Assembly (NCBI GenBank): GCA_017619975.1
Contig: JAFZRH010000071.1
Coordinates: 1-53,996 of the forward strand
DNA from: Lachnospiraceae bacterium
Lineage (GTDB): Bacteria > Bacillota > Clostridia > Lachnospirales > Lachnospiraceae
Length of the DNA: 53,996 bases
Direction: 5' to 3'
Shown here: piece by piece, positions 17,161-25,580 of the stretch
How positions within the stretch are numbered: position 1 is the first letter of the stretch
Layout of the letters: every line of letters starts with the position of its first letter
Notes under the pieces: generated by a model
The model's database searches: none
The model's input: only the letters and a program-made list of their open reading frames with translations
What the model was told of the DNA's origin: nothing
Made by a program: the position numbers and the translations under genes

Positions 17161-18123
17161 ATGGAACCGCTGGTTTCGATCCTTTGCGTTACCTTTAACC
17201 ATAAAGATTATATCCGGCGCGCGCTGGACAGCTTTCTGGCGCAGAAAACGGACTTTCCCTTTGAGATCATCATTCACGACGATGCCTCTACGGACGGTAC
17301 TTCGGATATCCTGAAGGAATATCAGGAAAAGTATCCGGAGATCGTTATTCCCTATATCCAGACGGAAAACCAGTATTCGAAGCCGGATTATCACAGCATG
17401 TACGATTTTATCTTCCCCATCGCCCGCGGGAAGTATTTCGCGCACTGCGACGGCGACGATTATTTCTCCGATCCGCTGAAGCTTCAGCGCCAGGTGGACT
17501 ACCTGGAAGCGCATCCGGACTGCAGCATCGTGACGCACCGGGCCTTGTGGCACGTGGAAGGCACGGACGGCAGCGGGGATTTCTGCTATCCGGCGGAAGA
17601 AAGCGAGAGGGATTTCAGCACTCGCGAGATCTTTGTGGACGGCGCGGGACTCTTTGCCACGAATTCCTTCGTGCTGCGGGCGGACGTGAACCGGAACGTG
17701 CCGGAAGCCTTCTACGTACGCGGCGTAGGGGACTATACGCTGCTCCTGTACGCGGCTACTCAGGGCCGCTGCCACTATCTGCCCGAGGTCATGAGCGTGC
17801 ACAACGACGGCGTGCCCGGCTCCTGGACCGTCAACAACATGTCCACGCCGGAAAAGAAGATCCGGCAGGACAATATCGTGATCGACATGCTGAAGACCGT
17901 GGACGCCTATTACGGCGGAAAATACCATGCGGAAGCAGCGGAAGCGATCGAAAAGCGGGAACGCCTGCGGGATGATTTCCACTTTAAGGCTCTTTGGGAA
18001 CAGAGAAAAAAGAAGGAAGCCGCGGCGCTCTACCCGGAGCGGAGAAAGCGCCTGCGCCGGGACCGGCTGCGCGAAAAGCTTCCCGGGCTGGCCGGCCTTT
18101 ACGACCGCCTGAAAGGGCGATAA
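17161..18123 (+). CDS. family 2 glycosyltransferase
   Basis: This encodes 320 residues. The GT-A fold begins at once: PLVSILCVTFNHKDYIRRAL, IIIHDDASTDGTSDIL, and HCDGDDYFSDPLKLQRQ, whose D-x-D-D acidic residues bind nucleotide-sugar and metal. The C-terminal about 60 residues are basic and helical. It probably adds a sugar to a lipid-linked or cell-surface glycan, working with the aminotransferase upstream and the flippase downstream. Donor and acceptor cannot be assigned. Confidence 0.88.
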   Translation: MEPLVSILCVTFNHKDYIRRALDSFLAQKTDFPFEIIIHDDASTDGTSDILKEYQEKYPEIVIPYIQTENQYSKPDYHSMYDFIFPIARGKYFAHCDGDDYFSDPLKLQRQVDYLEAHPDCSIVTHRALWHVEGTDGSGDFCYPAEESERDFSTREIFVDGAGLFATNSFVLRADVNRNVPEAFYVRGVGDYTLLLYAATQGRCHYLPEVMSVHNDGVPGSWTVNNMSTPEKKIRQDNIVIDMLKTVDAYYGGKYHAEAAEAIEKRERLRDDFHFKALWEQRKKKEAAALYPERRKRLRRDRLREKLPGLAGLYDRLKGR

Positions 18124-18147
18124 TACCGAAACAGGACAAGAAGCAAG

Positions 18148-19599
18148 ATGGATCTGCGTCAGAAGGCGGCTTCCAATTTTATATGGCGTTTTCTGGAGCG
18201 CTTCGGCGCGCAGGGGGTGGGCTTTGTCGTTTCCATGGTTCTGTCCCGCCGTCTGGGACCGGAGATCTACGGCCTGGTCGCGACGGTGACCGTGTTCACC
18301 TCGATCGTCAACGTGTTCGTAACCTGCGGCTTAAACGATGCGCTGATCCAGAAAAAAAACGCGGACGACCTGGATTTTTCCACGGTTTTCTATTTTAATA
18401 TCTTCATGTGCCTGACGCTGTACGGCCTGATGTACGCGGCCGCACCGCTGATCGCCCGCATTTATGAAGAGCCGGAGCTGACGGCGCCGATCCGGGGCCT
18501 GTCCCTGATCCTGGTTTTCGGGGGCATTAAAAACATCCAGGTGGCCTACGTTTCCCGGAACCTGATGTTCAAGCGCTTCTTCTACGCGACGCTGGCCGGC
18601 ACGCTGGCGGCGGCCGTCGTGGGCATCTGGATGGCCTACAACGGCTACGGGGTCTGGGCGCTGATCGTGCAGAACCTGGTCAATACGACCATCGATACCG
18701 TCATCCTGTGGCTGACGGTGCACTGGCGGCCGAAGCGGATGTTCTCCTTTGAACGGCTGAAGGGACTGTTTTCCTACGCCTGGAAGCTGCTCGCCAGTTC
18801 CCTCGTGGATACGGTCTACAACAAGCTCGCGCAGATCGTGATCGGCCTTCGTTACACGAAAGAGGATCTGGCCTACTACAATAAAGGCGATACGATCCCG
18901 AGCCTGCTGGTGACGAATATCAACGATTCCACCAACAATATCCTGCTGCCGATCATGAGCTCGGAGCAGGATGATATCGCGCAGGTGCGCGCCATGACCC
19001 GCCGGGCGATCCAGCTGAGTTCCTTTATCATCATGCCGATGATGGCAGGCCTGGCCGCCGTTGCGCTGCCCTTCGTTAGGCTGGTGCTGGCGGACGAGTG
19101 GCTGCTGGCCGTCCCGTACCTGCAGATCTTCAGTTTCGTCTTTGCCTTCTACTGCGTGCATACGGCGAACCTGAACGCCATCAAAGCGCTGGGGCGGAGC
19201 GATCTGTTCCTGAAGCTGGAAATCATCAAGAAAGTCGTCGGGATCGTGACACTGATCGTGACCGCGCAGATCAGCGTCATGGCAATGGCGCTGGGACAGG
19301 TCTTTACCTGTATCACGGGGCAGATCATCAACTCCTGGCCGAACCGGAAGCTGCTCGGCTACAGCTACCGGGAACAGTTAAAGGATATGCTGCCGCATAT
19401 CCTGCTGTCTGTCGGGATGGGGCTTACGGTCTGGGCCGTGGCGCTGCTCGGACTGTCCGATCTGATCACGCTGCTGATCCAGATCCCGCTGGGCATCGCC
19501 CTTTACATCGCGGGAGCAAAACTCTTTAAGCTGGAGATCGCGGACTATGCGATCGGCCTTGTGAAGGGACTGCTGAACCGGAACAAAAAGACGGAGTAA
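18148..19599 (+). CDS. polysaccharide flippase (Wzx/WzxC-like, MOP superfamily)
   Basis: This encodes 483 residues with about 12-14 hydrophobic segments. The opening, RQKAASNFIWRFLERFGAQG followed by VSMVLSRRLGPEIYGLVA, is typical of the lipopolysaccharide or teichoic-acid flippases of the MOP superfamily. It would move an undecaprenyl-linked glycan to the outer face of the membrane, where LCP ligases such as those at 8.3-11 kb could attach it. That link is inference. It is the last gene of the three-gene glycan set. Confidence 0.88.
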   Translation: MDLRQKAASNFIWRFLERFGAQGVGFVVSMVLSRRLGPEIYGLVATVTVFTSIVNVFVTCGLNDALIQKKNADDLDFSTVFYFNIFMCLTLYGLMYAAAPLIARIYEEPELTAPIRGLSLILVFGGIKNIQVAYVSRNLMFKRFFYATLAGTLAAAVVGIWMAYNGYGVWALIVQNLVNTTIDTVILWLTVHWRPKRMFSFERLKGLFSYAWKLLASSLVDTVYNKLAQIVIGLRYTKEDLAYYNKGDTIPSLLVTNINDSTNNILLPIMSSEQDDIAQVRAMTRRAIQLSSFIIMPMMAGLAAVALPFVRLVLADEWLLAVPYLQIFSFVFAFYCVHTANLNAIKALGRSDLFLKLEIIKKVVGIVTLIVTAQISVMAMALGQVFTCITGQIINSWPNRKLLGYSYREQLKDMLPHILLSVGMGLTVWAVALLGLSDLITLLIQIPLGIALYIAGAKLFKLEIADYAIGLVKGLLNRNKKTE

Positions 19600-19614
19600 A
19601 GAAAGGGAAAAGCT

Positions 19615-20025
19615 ATGAAAAACTGCATTTTCTGCAAAATTGCGGCGGGGGAGATCCCGTCGACAGCCCTGTATGAGGACGACAAGGTCCGGGTGATCCT
19701 GGATCTGGGACCGGCGGCCAGAGGCCATGCCCTGGTGCTCCCGAAGCGTCACTATAAAGACGCCACGACCATGCCGAAGACCCTGCTCGGCCATGTGATG
19801 AAGGTCGGCGCGAAGATCGGAGCGGCCCAGATGAAAGCCTTCGGCTATGACGGCTTCAATCTGATCCAGAACAACGGAGAAGCGGCCGGTCAGTCCGTGT
19901 TCCACTTCCATCTGCACGTGATCCCGCGGAAGGCGGGCGACGGCGCGGTGGGACTGTGGAAGCCGGGCAGCACGACGCCGGAAGAAATGCGGGAGACGCA
20001 GGAAAAGATCGCGGCGGTCCTGTAA
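19615..20025 (+). CDS. HIT family nucleotide-binding protein
   Basis: This encodes 136 residues. It starts with the zinc-type CIFCKIAAGEIPS, and the histidine triad HFHLH spans residues 97-101. HIT hydrolases of this branch (HinT-like) cleave purine nucleoside phosphoramidates and related AMP-linked compounds. The gene is 15 bp after the flippase, but its housekeeping nature suggests that the link is positional only. Confidence 0.95.
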   Translation: MKNCIFCKIAAGEIPSTALYEDDKVRVILDLGPAARGHALVLPKRHYKDATTMPKTLLGHVMKVGAKIGAAQMKAFGYDGFNLIQNNGEAAGQSVFHFHLHVIPRKAGDGAVGLWKPGSTTPEEMRETQEKIAAVL

Positions 20026-20095
20026 GGGGCGCGAGAAGACGGGGACATGGTTCAGACAGATCCCGGCCGGGTTCGGCACGGAAAGGAGAGGGTTC

Positions 20096-20413
20096 ATGGC
20101 GGAGAAGAACTATATCGAAGTCAATTTGATGGGGAAAAGCTATATTCTGGGCGGCAGCGAGGATGAAGCCTATCTGCAGCGCGTGGCGACTTATGTCAAC
20201 GGCAAAGAAGCCGAACTGAAGCGCATGCAGGGGTACCTGCGGCAGAATGCGGACTTCCAGCATTTAACGCTGCTCCTGAACATGGCGGACGACTATTTCA
20301 AGGCACTGCGGCAGGTGGAGAACCTGAAAGCAAAACAGGAACAGATGGAGCAGGAGATCTATAACTTAAAGCATGAACTGGTCTCCAGCCGGATCCGCTA
20401 TGAAGAGATCTGA
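20096..20413 (+). CDS. zapA: cell division protein ZapA
   Basis: This encodes 105 residues. The N-terminal domain contains NYIEVNLMGKSYILGGSEDEAYLQRVA, the ZapA globular head, followed by a long coiled coil (about 40-105). ZapA bundles FtsZ filaments at the division site. GGAAAGGAGA precedes the start. The downstream U32 peptidase gene begins within a few bases of the stop, an arrangement often seen in Clostridia. Confidence 0.9.
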   Translation: MAEKNYIEVNLMGKSYILGGSEDEAYLQRVATYVNGKEAELKRMQGYLRQNADFQHLTLLLNMADDYFKALRQVENLKAKQEQMEQEIYNLKHELVSSRIRYEEI

Positions 20414-20420
20414 GCGGAAG

Positions 20421-22601
20421 ATGGAGCTTCTGGCGCCGGCCGGCTCCTGGGAGAGCATGGCGGCGGCTTTTCATGCCGGCGCGGATGCGGTCTATATGGG
20501 CGGCCCGCGCTTCGGCGCACGGGCTTATGCGGACAATCCGGACGATGACGGTGTAAAGCGCGCCATCGACTATACGCACCTGCGCGGCAAGCGGCTGTAT
20601 CTGACCGTTAATACCTTACTGAAAAATTCCGAGATCGGCGAAGAACTGTACGGTTACCTGAAACCGCTGTACGAGGCGGGACTGGATGCGGTGATCATAC
20701 AGGACTTCGGCGTTTTTCGTTTTTTACGGGAGACTTTCCCGAATCTGCCGCTGCACGGCTCCACACAGATGACTGTCTGCGGGCCGGAAGGCGCGGCCTT
20801 CCTGCAGGAGCAGGGCTTAACGCGTCTGGTCCTGCCGCGGGAGCTTTCGCTGGAGGAGATCCGGCTGGTCTATGAACGGACGGGGATGGATCTGGAAGTC
20901 TTTATTCACGGAGCGCTGTGTTACTGCTACTCCGGCCAGTGCCTGATGAGCAGCTTTCTGGGCGGACGAAGCGGCAACCGCGGACGCTGCGCCCAGCCCT
21001 GCCGCCTGAATTACGAGGGCGGCTCTTTCCTCAATATGCGGGACCTGTGCACGCTGGATCTGCTGCCGGCGATCCGCGCAGCCGGCGCGCATTCGTTAAA
21101 GATCGAAGGGCGCATGAAGAGCCCGCTCTATACGGCCGGCGTGGTCAGCGTGTACCGCAGCTATCTGGACCGCCTGGAAGCCGGCGAGCCGTACCGCGTG
21201 CGGAAAGAAGACCGGCAGCTTTTGTTCGAGCTTTTCAACCGGGGAGATTTTACCGACGGCTACTTCAAACGGCATAACGGACGCGAGATGATCAATCCGG
21301 CCGGGAAACAGACGCGGATCAGCTTGCCGGAGGAGAAGCGGCTGGCGATAGAAGAAAAATATTTAAGCCCGGATCCTGTCGCGGTTTCGGGAAAAGTCGT
21401 CGTCGAAGAAAAGAAAGAAACAAGCTTATCTATAAAATACGGAGAAAGTTCTCTTGAAACAAAAGGCGCCGCGGCTCAGACGGCGGCCAACCGCCCTTTA
21501 GGGGAAGAACAGGTGCGCAAACAGATCGAAAAGACCGGAGAGAGCGAATTTATCTTCCGGGATCTGGCTGTTGAAGTAAAAGGCAGCTGCTTCGTACCGG
21601 TCAGCGAACTGAACGCCCTGCGGCGGGAAGCGCTGGAAAACCTGAAGGAAACGATGCTGTCTCCTTTCCGACGGCCACAGGCCGGGCTGCGGATGGCGGC
21701 TCCGGAAAACGAACGGGAAAATAAGCCGGCGGAAGCGGCGCATGAAGCAGGAATGCTGACGCTTGCCGGCCGGTCGCTGTTAAACGTCCTGATCAACAGC
21801 CCGAAGCAGCTGGAGGAGACCCTGTCCGTCCCGGAGGTGGACGGCATATATCTGCCGGCGGATTACATCCCGCCGGAAGCGCTGGCGGAGACGGCGGAAA
21901 AAGTCCGCGCAGCCGGAAAGAAAGCGTATTACGCGCTGCCTTTCGTCTTCCGGCAGGAGGCGCGCCGTCTTTTCGAAAAAGAAGAGACGCTGCGGCTGCT
22001 GCGGGAAGCGGAGCCGGACGGGGTGCTGCTTCGCAGCCTGGACGAGCTGGCTTTCTGGCAGGAAAAGGATCTGCCCGGCCGGCGGATCGCGGACGCGGGC
22101 CTGTACAGCTGGAACCGGGAAGCGGAAGCTTTCCTCAAGGAGGCCGGCGCGGAAGTGCTGACGCTGCCGCTGGAACTGCACGAAAAAGATTACGGCGAAG
22201 CAAACTTCCTGCCGCGCGAGCAGGTCGTCTACGGACGGGTGCCGCTTATGGTCTCGGCTCAGTGCGTTCAGCGCACGAAGGAGGGCTGCCTGAAAGCGGC
22301 GGGACAGCCGGCGCTTTCGGAGCCAAAGTTTACGACCCTGACAGACCGTACCGGGGCCGAAATGCCCTGCGAGAGCCGCTGCCGTTTCTGCATGGGCGTG
22401 ATCTATAACGCCGTGCCGCTCTTTTTGGGCGATATCGCGCGGGAGGAGAGCGCCTGGCGGCTGCAGTTTACGGACGAAAGCGGGGAAAAGACGCGGCAGA
22501 TCCTGGCGCTTTTCGCCGAGGCGCTGCGTCGGGGAGAAAAGCCCGGCCGGCCGGACAATCTCGCCTTTACCCGAGGCAATTACAAACGCGGCGTGCAGTA
22601 A
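20421..22601 (+). CDS. U32 family peptidase / RlhA-type rRNA hydroxylation protein with DUF3656
   Basis: This encodes 726 residues from the chosen start; an in-frame ATG at 20400, overlapping zapA, is the alternative. The N-terminal U32 domain has MELLAPAGSWESMAAAFHAG, AVYMGGPRFGARAYADN, CYCYSGQCLMSS and GRCAQPCRLNY, plus the downstream SLKIEGRMKSPLY. A long DUF3656 region follows, and near the end lies a second Cys cluster, CESRCRFCMG. In E. coli the homologous RlhA hydroxylates C2501 of 23S rRNA, and related U32 proteins act in tRNA modification, so an RNA-modifying role is more likely than proteolysis. Confidence 0.88.
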   Translation: MELLAPAGSWESMAAAFHAGADAVYMGGPRFGARAYADNPDDDGVKRAIDYTHLRGKRLYLTVNTLLKNSEIGEELYGYLKPLYEAGLDAVIIQDFGVFRFLRETFPNLPLHGSTQMTVCGPEGAAFLQEQGLTRLVLPRELSLEEIRLVYERTGMDLEVFIHGALCYCYSGQCLMSSFLGGRSGNRGRCAQPCRLNYEGGSFLNMRDLCTLDLLPAIRAAGAHSLKIEGRMKSPLYTAGVVSVYRSYLDRLEAGEPYRVRKEDRQLLFELFNRGDFTDGYFKRHNGREMINPAGKQTRISLPEEKRLAIEEKYLSPDPVAVSGKVVVEEKKETSLSIKYGESSLETKGAAAQTAANRPLGEEQVRKQIEKTGESEFIFRDLAVEVKGSCFVPVSELNALRREALENLKETMLSPFRRPQAGLRMAAPENERENKPAEAAHEAGMLTLAGRSLLNVLINSPKQLEETLSVPEVDGIYLPADYIPPEALAETAEKVRAAGKKAYYALPFVFRQEARRLFEKEETLRLLREAEPDGVLLRSLDELAFWQEKDLPGRRIADAGLYSWNREAEAFLKEAGAEVLTLPLELHEKDYGEANFLPREQVVYGRVPLMVSAQCVQRTKEGCLKAAGQPALSEPKFTTLTDRTGAEMPCESRCRFCMGVIYNAVPLFLGDIAREESAWRLQFTDESGEKTRQILALFAEALRRGEKPGRPDNLAFTRGNYKRGVQ

Positions 22602-22606
22602 CCTTA

Positions 22607-22903
22607 CCCTCCCCCTTTAAGCATGGCCCGTGTCATCCTGAGCGAAGGCGGCATCGCCGCCGGAGTCGAAGGATCTTTCACCCGCAGGGTGAATTGCCCT
22701 GCTCCGCGCCCTAAAAACGCTCCGCGCCCGGATCACAATAAAAGAAAGGACCTCGCCCTCCCCCTTTAAGCATGGCCCGTGTCATCCTGAGCGAAGGCGG
22801 CATCACCGCCGGAGTCGAAGGATCTTTCACCCGCAGGGTGAATTGCCCTGCCCCGCGCCCTAAAACGCTCCGCACCCGGATCACAATAAAAAGAAAGGAC
22901 CTC
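22607..22903. repeat. tandem direct duplication, two units of about 149 bp
   Basis: Unit 1 (22607-22755) and unit 2 (22756-22903) are nearly identical, differing at a handful of positions. Each has CCCTCCCCCTTTAAGCATGG, then GTGTCATCCTGAGCGAAGGC, a GGCGGC/GCCGCC hairpin, TCGAAGGATC, and a CACCCGCAGGGTG hairpin, and ends in AAAGAAAGGACCTC. The last bases of unit 2 supply the ribosome site of the Nudix gene. The whole 304-bp gap between the U32 and Nudix genes is filled by this pair. It resembles the GTGTCAT-type element at 31143. Confidence 0.88.
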
Positions 22904-22905
22904 CC

Positions 22906-23403
22906 ATGTTCCTCTCCACCCTCTGCTATATACAAAAAGACGGTCAGACCCTCATGCTTCACCGCGTCAAAAAGGCGCATGACTTAAACGAAGGCAAGTG
23001 GGTCGGCATCGGCGGGAAGTTTGAGGCGGGCGAGAGCCCCGAGGAATGCCTCCTGCGCGAAGTGAAAGAAGAAACGGGCCTGACGCTGACATCGTACCGC
23101 TTCCGCGGCATCGTGACTTTCGCGAACGATACCTGGCCGGAGACCGAATATATGCATCTTTTCACCGCAGACGGCTTTGTAGGAGATCTCAAGGACTGCG
23201 ACGAAGGCGTTCTTCGCTGGATTCCGGACGAAGAGATCCCCTTCCTGCCGCAGTGGGAAGGCGATGCGGTCTTTTTCCGCCTGATCCGGGAAAACGAGCC
23301 GTTCTTTTCCCTGAAGCTGAACTATCACGGCGATCGGCTCACCGGCGCCGTATTAAACGGAAAAAAGCTGGAACTGAATGCCGCGGTCGGCAAAAAGGTC
23401 TGA
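22906..23403 (+). CDS. Nudix hydrolase (8-oxo-dGTP diphosphatase-like)
   Basis: This encodes 165 residues. The Nudix box occupies residues 36-59 (G-x5-E-x7-R-E-V-x-E-E-T-G-L), including the metal-binding REVKEETG. The start MFLSTLCYIQKDGQTLMLHR and the later DCDEGVLRWIPDEEI are typical of MutT/YtkD-like enzymes that remove oxidised nucleoside triphosphates. The exact substrate is not certain. Ribosome site AAAGGA lies in the upstream repeat. ThpR follows 22 bp later. Confidence 0.9.
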   Translation: MFLSTLCYIQKDGQTLMLHRVKKAHDLNEGKWVGIGGKFEAGESPEECLLREVKEETGLTLTSYRFRGIVTFANDTWPETEYMHLFTADGFVGDLKDCDEGVLRWIPDEEIPFLPQWEGDAVFFRLIRENEPFFSLKLNYHGDRLTGAVLNGKKLELNAAVGKKV

Positions 23404-23425
23404 AACCGCCGGAAAGGAGACTCCC

Positions 23426-23917
23426 ATGCGTTTGTTTATCGCCATACAGCTTTCGGAAGAAATGAAAGCCGCGCTCCTGGAGAGCATGCATTCCCTGAAA
23501 AAACTGGGTGTCAAAGGCCGCTACGTGCCGGGCCAGAACCTGCATCTGACGCTGGCCTTTCTGGGCGAATGCCCGGACGCCGCGCCGGCGAAAGCGGTGC
23601 TGGAACAGCTGCCGTACAAACCGTTCAGGCTGTCGTTTTCACAGGCCGGCACCTTCGGAGATCTGCTCTGGATCGGCCTTAAGGGCAATCAGGGCTTAAG
23701 CGCGCTGGTGCGGGATCTCAGGGCCGGACTGGATCAGGCCGGCATCGAATACGACCGGAAAGCGTTCCGGCCGCATATCACGATCGTGCGGGAAATGGGC
23801 GGTCCCTGGCAGAAGCTGCCGCCGCCGAAAGGCGAGATGATGGTGAAGAAAGTTTCCCTGATGCGTTCGGAGGTCCGGGACGGCAAAAGGGTCTATACGG
23901 AGCTGTTTTCGGTATAA
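23426..23917 (+). CDS. thpR: RNA 2',3'-cyclic phosphodiesterase
   Basis: This encodes 163 residues. The two catalytic H-x-T motifs of the 2H superfamily are at H40-L-T42 (NLHLTLAF) and H117-I-T119 (RPHITIVRE). The enzyme opens 2',3'-cyclic phosphates at RNA ends to 2'-phosphates and in other hosts also shows RNA-ligase activity. The ATG at 23426 is chosen because GGAAAGGAGA lies just upstream. The convergent kinase gene ends 7 bp away on the other strand. Confidence 0.92.
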   Translation: MRLFIAIQLSEEMKAALLESMHSLKKLGVKGRYVPGQNLHLTLAFLGECPDAAPAKAVLEQLPYKPFRLSFSQAGTFGDLLWIGLKGNQGLSALVRDLRAGLDQAGIEYDRKAFRPHITIVREMGGPWQKLPPPKGEMMVKKVSLMRSEVRDGKRVYTELFSV

Positions 23918-23924
23918 AACACGA

Positions 23925-24806
23925 TTACCGGTACCATTTCGGGATCACAGAAGCAAAAGAATCATAATCCTCAAAAGCGGTCTGACATCTTCTCGTCATG
24001 CCGCTTATTTCTTCCGGACCGAACGGTTCGGCCCATTTGATGGAATAAAGAGACGCATGCGCGACGTATACCGCAAGCGTCCGCCAGAAATCCGTAGGGA
24101 CGTCATCCTGAAAGTAGGCGCCAATCTGACCGATACAGTACGGAACGCTCACTTCACGGCCGAAGCTTTCGAGCTTGTAGAATTCTTCGTACGGATCCCC
24201 GACTTCCCAGCGGTTAAAATCGATCACGGCGATGTTTCCTTCCGGCGTATAGATCAGATTGCCCGGATGAAAATCCCCATGCTGATAGACCGGCGCTTCC
24301 CGCCAGATCAGATCGATGTTCTCCTTTACGTAGCGAAGGGCCGTTTCATCCCCGGCGATCCGCAGCGCGGACTGTTCGTAGCGGGCAAGCTGCAGGAGCT
24401 TCTTTTCTTTCTTGGTGGCAGCCGGAACGTCGGCCGGATCCAGGGGCAGAGAATGGATCTTTTTCAGGATCGCCCCGGCCTTGCGGCCAAGTTCAAGCTG
24501 CCTTTCTTCGGGCAGGGAGGGCAGAACCTCTTCCAGATCCCGTCCGTCCACCCAGGAAAGAAGCATATAAACCTGGGAGCCGTCCGGCGTTGTCCCGAAA
24601 TCGAGGGGCTGCGACATGGGAAAGCCGAGAGAAGCGTATTTCTGAACGATCTCGAATTCTTTTTTCTTGCCGTCGTATTTGGACGCATCGGAAAGCCGCA
24701 GCAGGCACGGATCGCCTGCGCGGCTCATAACGCGGTATTTCCGGTCGCTCGACCATCCTTTTCGGACCGGGATCCTTGATTCCCAGCAAATTTTATCGCT
24801 CAGCAT
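23925..24806 (-). CDS. aminoglycoside/choline phosphotransferase (APH) family kinase
   Basis: This encodes 293 residues. The kinase-like fold is marked by the catalytic loop YQHGDFHPGNLIY and the metal-binding VIDFNRWEVGDPYEEFYK, as in APH and macrolide-kinase enzymes. Such proteins phosphorylate small hydroxylated molecules. Sequence alone does not support a claim of antibiotic resistance, since most chromosomal members have unknown metabolic substrates. It lies 29 bp downstream of the corrinoid adenosyltransferase gene on the same strand and is probably co-transcribed with it. Confidence 0.85.
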   Translation of the reverse strand: MLSDKICWESRIPVRKGWSSDRKYRVMSRAGDPCLLRLSDASKYDGKKKEFEIVQKYASLGFPMSQPLDFGTTPDGSQVYMLLSWVDGRDLEEVLPSLPEERQLELGRKAGAILKKIHSLPLDPADVPAATKKEKKLLQLARYEQSALRIAGDETALRYVKENIDLIWREAPVYQHGDFHPGNLIYTPEGNIAVIDFNRWEVGDPYEEFYKLESFGREVSVPYCIGQIGAYFQDDVPTDFWRTLAVYVAHASLYSIKWAEPFGPEEISGMTRRCQTAFEDYDSFASVIPKWYR

Positions 24807-24835
24807 CGGTTCTTTCCGTTATGAGGCAGAGACTG

Positions 24836-25354
24836 TTAAAACTCGATCCCTCGCCGGGCGTCGATGCCTTGATCGAAGGGATGGCGGAGCTTTTTCATTT
24901 CGGTGATATAGTCGGCCTGTGCCTGTAAGGCCTCGGACGGACCGCGTCCGGTCAGGACGACTTCCAGTTCTTCGGGACGCTCCTTGAGGAAGCGGATCAG
25001 CTCCGCTTCCGGGATCATGCCGCAGCCGGCCGCGCCGACTGCTTCGTCCAAAATCAGAAGATCGACAGGACCGTCGGGATTGGCAAAGGCTTCCCGCAGC
25101 AGATTCGTATAATCCGCCGCCGCACGGGCTTTTTCTTCTTCGCTCATGGTCCAGATGAAGCCGTGAGGCTTTTCCGAGACGCGGGTTTCGATGCCGATCA
25201 GCCGTAAAGGCGCCAGCTCCGCGGAGTTCCCGTTCTTCAAAAACTGAACGAACCGTACTTTTTTGCCGGCGCCGGCGGCGCGGACCGCCAGTCCGACGGC
25301 GGCCGTGGTCTTGCCTTTTCCGTCACCGCAGTAGATATGGATCAGACCCTTCAT
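24836..25354 (-). CDS. cobO: cob(I)yrinic acid a,c-diamide / corrinoid adenosyltransferase (CobO/BtuR type)
   Basis: This encodes 172 residues from ATG at 25354, chosen because AAAGGAG lies about 9 bases upstream. It opens MKGLIHIYCGDGKGKTT with the P-loop at residues 10-17, followed by VRFVQFLKNG and LLILDEAVGA (Walker B). The enzyme transfers the adenosyl group of ATP to reduced corrinoid to make adenosylcobalamin. No other cobalamin gene is nearby. The nearest B12 consumer is lysine 5,6-aminomutase (KamDE, 35.2-37.6 kb), and the divergently transcribed neighbour is kamB of its reactivase. Supply of cofactor to KamDE is therefore a strong contextual inference. Confidence 0.93.
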   Translation of the reverse strand: MKGLIHIYCGDGKGKTTAAVGLAVRAAGAGKKVRFVQFLKNGNSAELAPLRLIGIETRVSEKPHGFIWTMSEEEKARAAADYTNLLREAFANPDGPVDLLILDEAVGAAGCGMIPEAELIRFLKERPEELEVVLTGRGPSEALQAQADYITEMKKLRHPFDQGIDARRGIEF

Positions 25355-25389
25355 TTCTTTTTCTCCTTTGCCGGATCGAAGCCCCGGGC

Positions 25390-25418
25390 TTGTCTGTTTC
25401 TTTGGCATATGGTATCAT
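25390..25418 (+). promoter_or_regulatory. probable sigma-A promoter of kamB
   Basis: TTGTCT (25390-25395), 17-bp spacer, TATCAT (25413-25418). Transcription would give a leader of about 155 nt before kamB. The leader holds a perfect 9-bp stem AATAGATGC/GCATCTATT with a 4-nt loop (25456-25477). I do not recognise a known riboswitch in the leader. Confidence 0.6.
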
Positions 25419-25580
25419 ACTGGAAGCGAACAACTGGGAGCGAGCGGTTCCCGAAAATAGATGCTCCCGCATCTATTATACCGTATTTTTGAAAAGGGTT
25501 CAACAATTCCCCCGTAAAAGGAGAGGGGTTGCACTCGCTGAGCCCGTCTGCGAAAGAGGAATCTGGTTGGAAAAAGCAAG

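Noticed and set aside
23925-24806. APH-type gene as an antibiotic resistance gene
   Set aside because: Only the general kinase fold can be supported; there is no mobile element or resistance context.
25409-25580. Possible cobalamin riboswitch between cobO and kamB
   Set aside because: The conserved B12-box core was not found on either strand; only a simple hairpin and unassigned sequence are visible.
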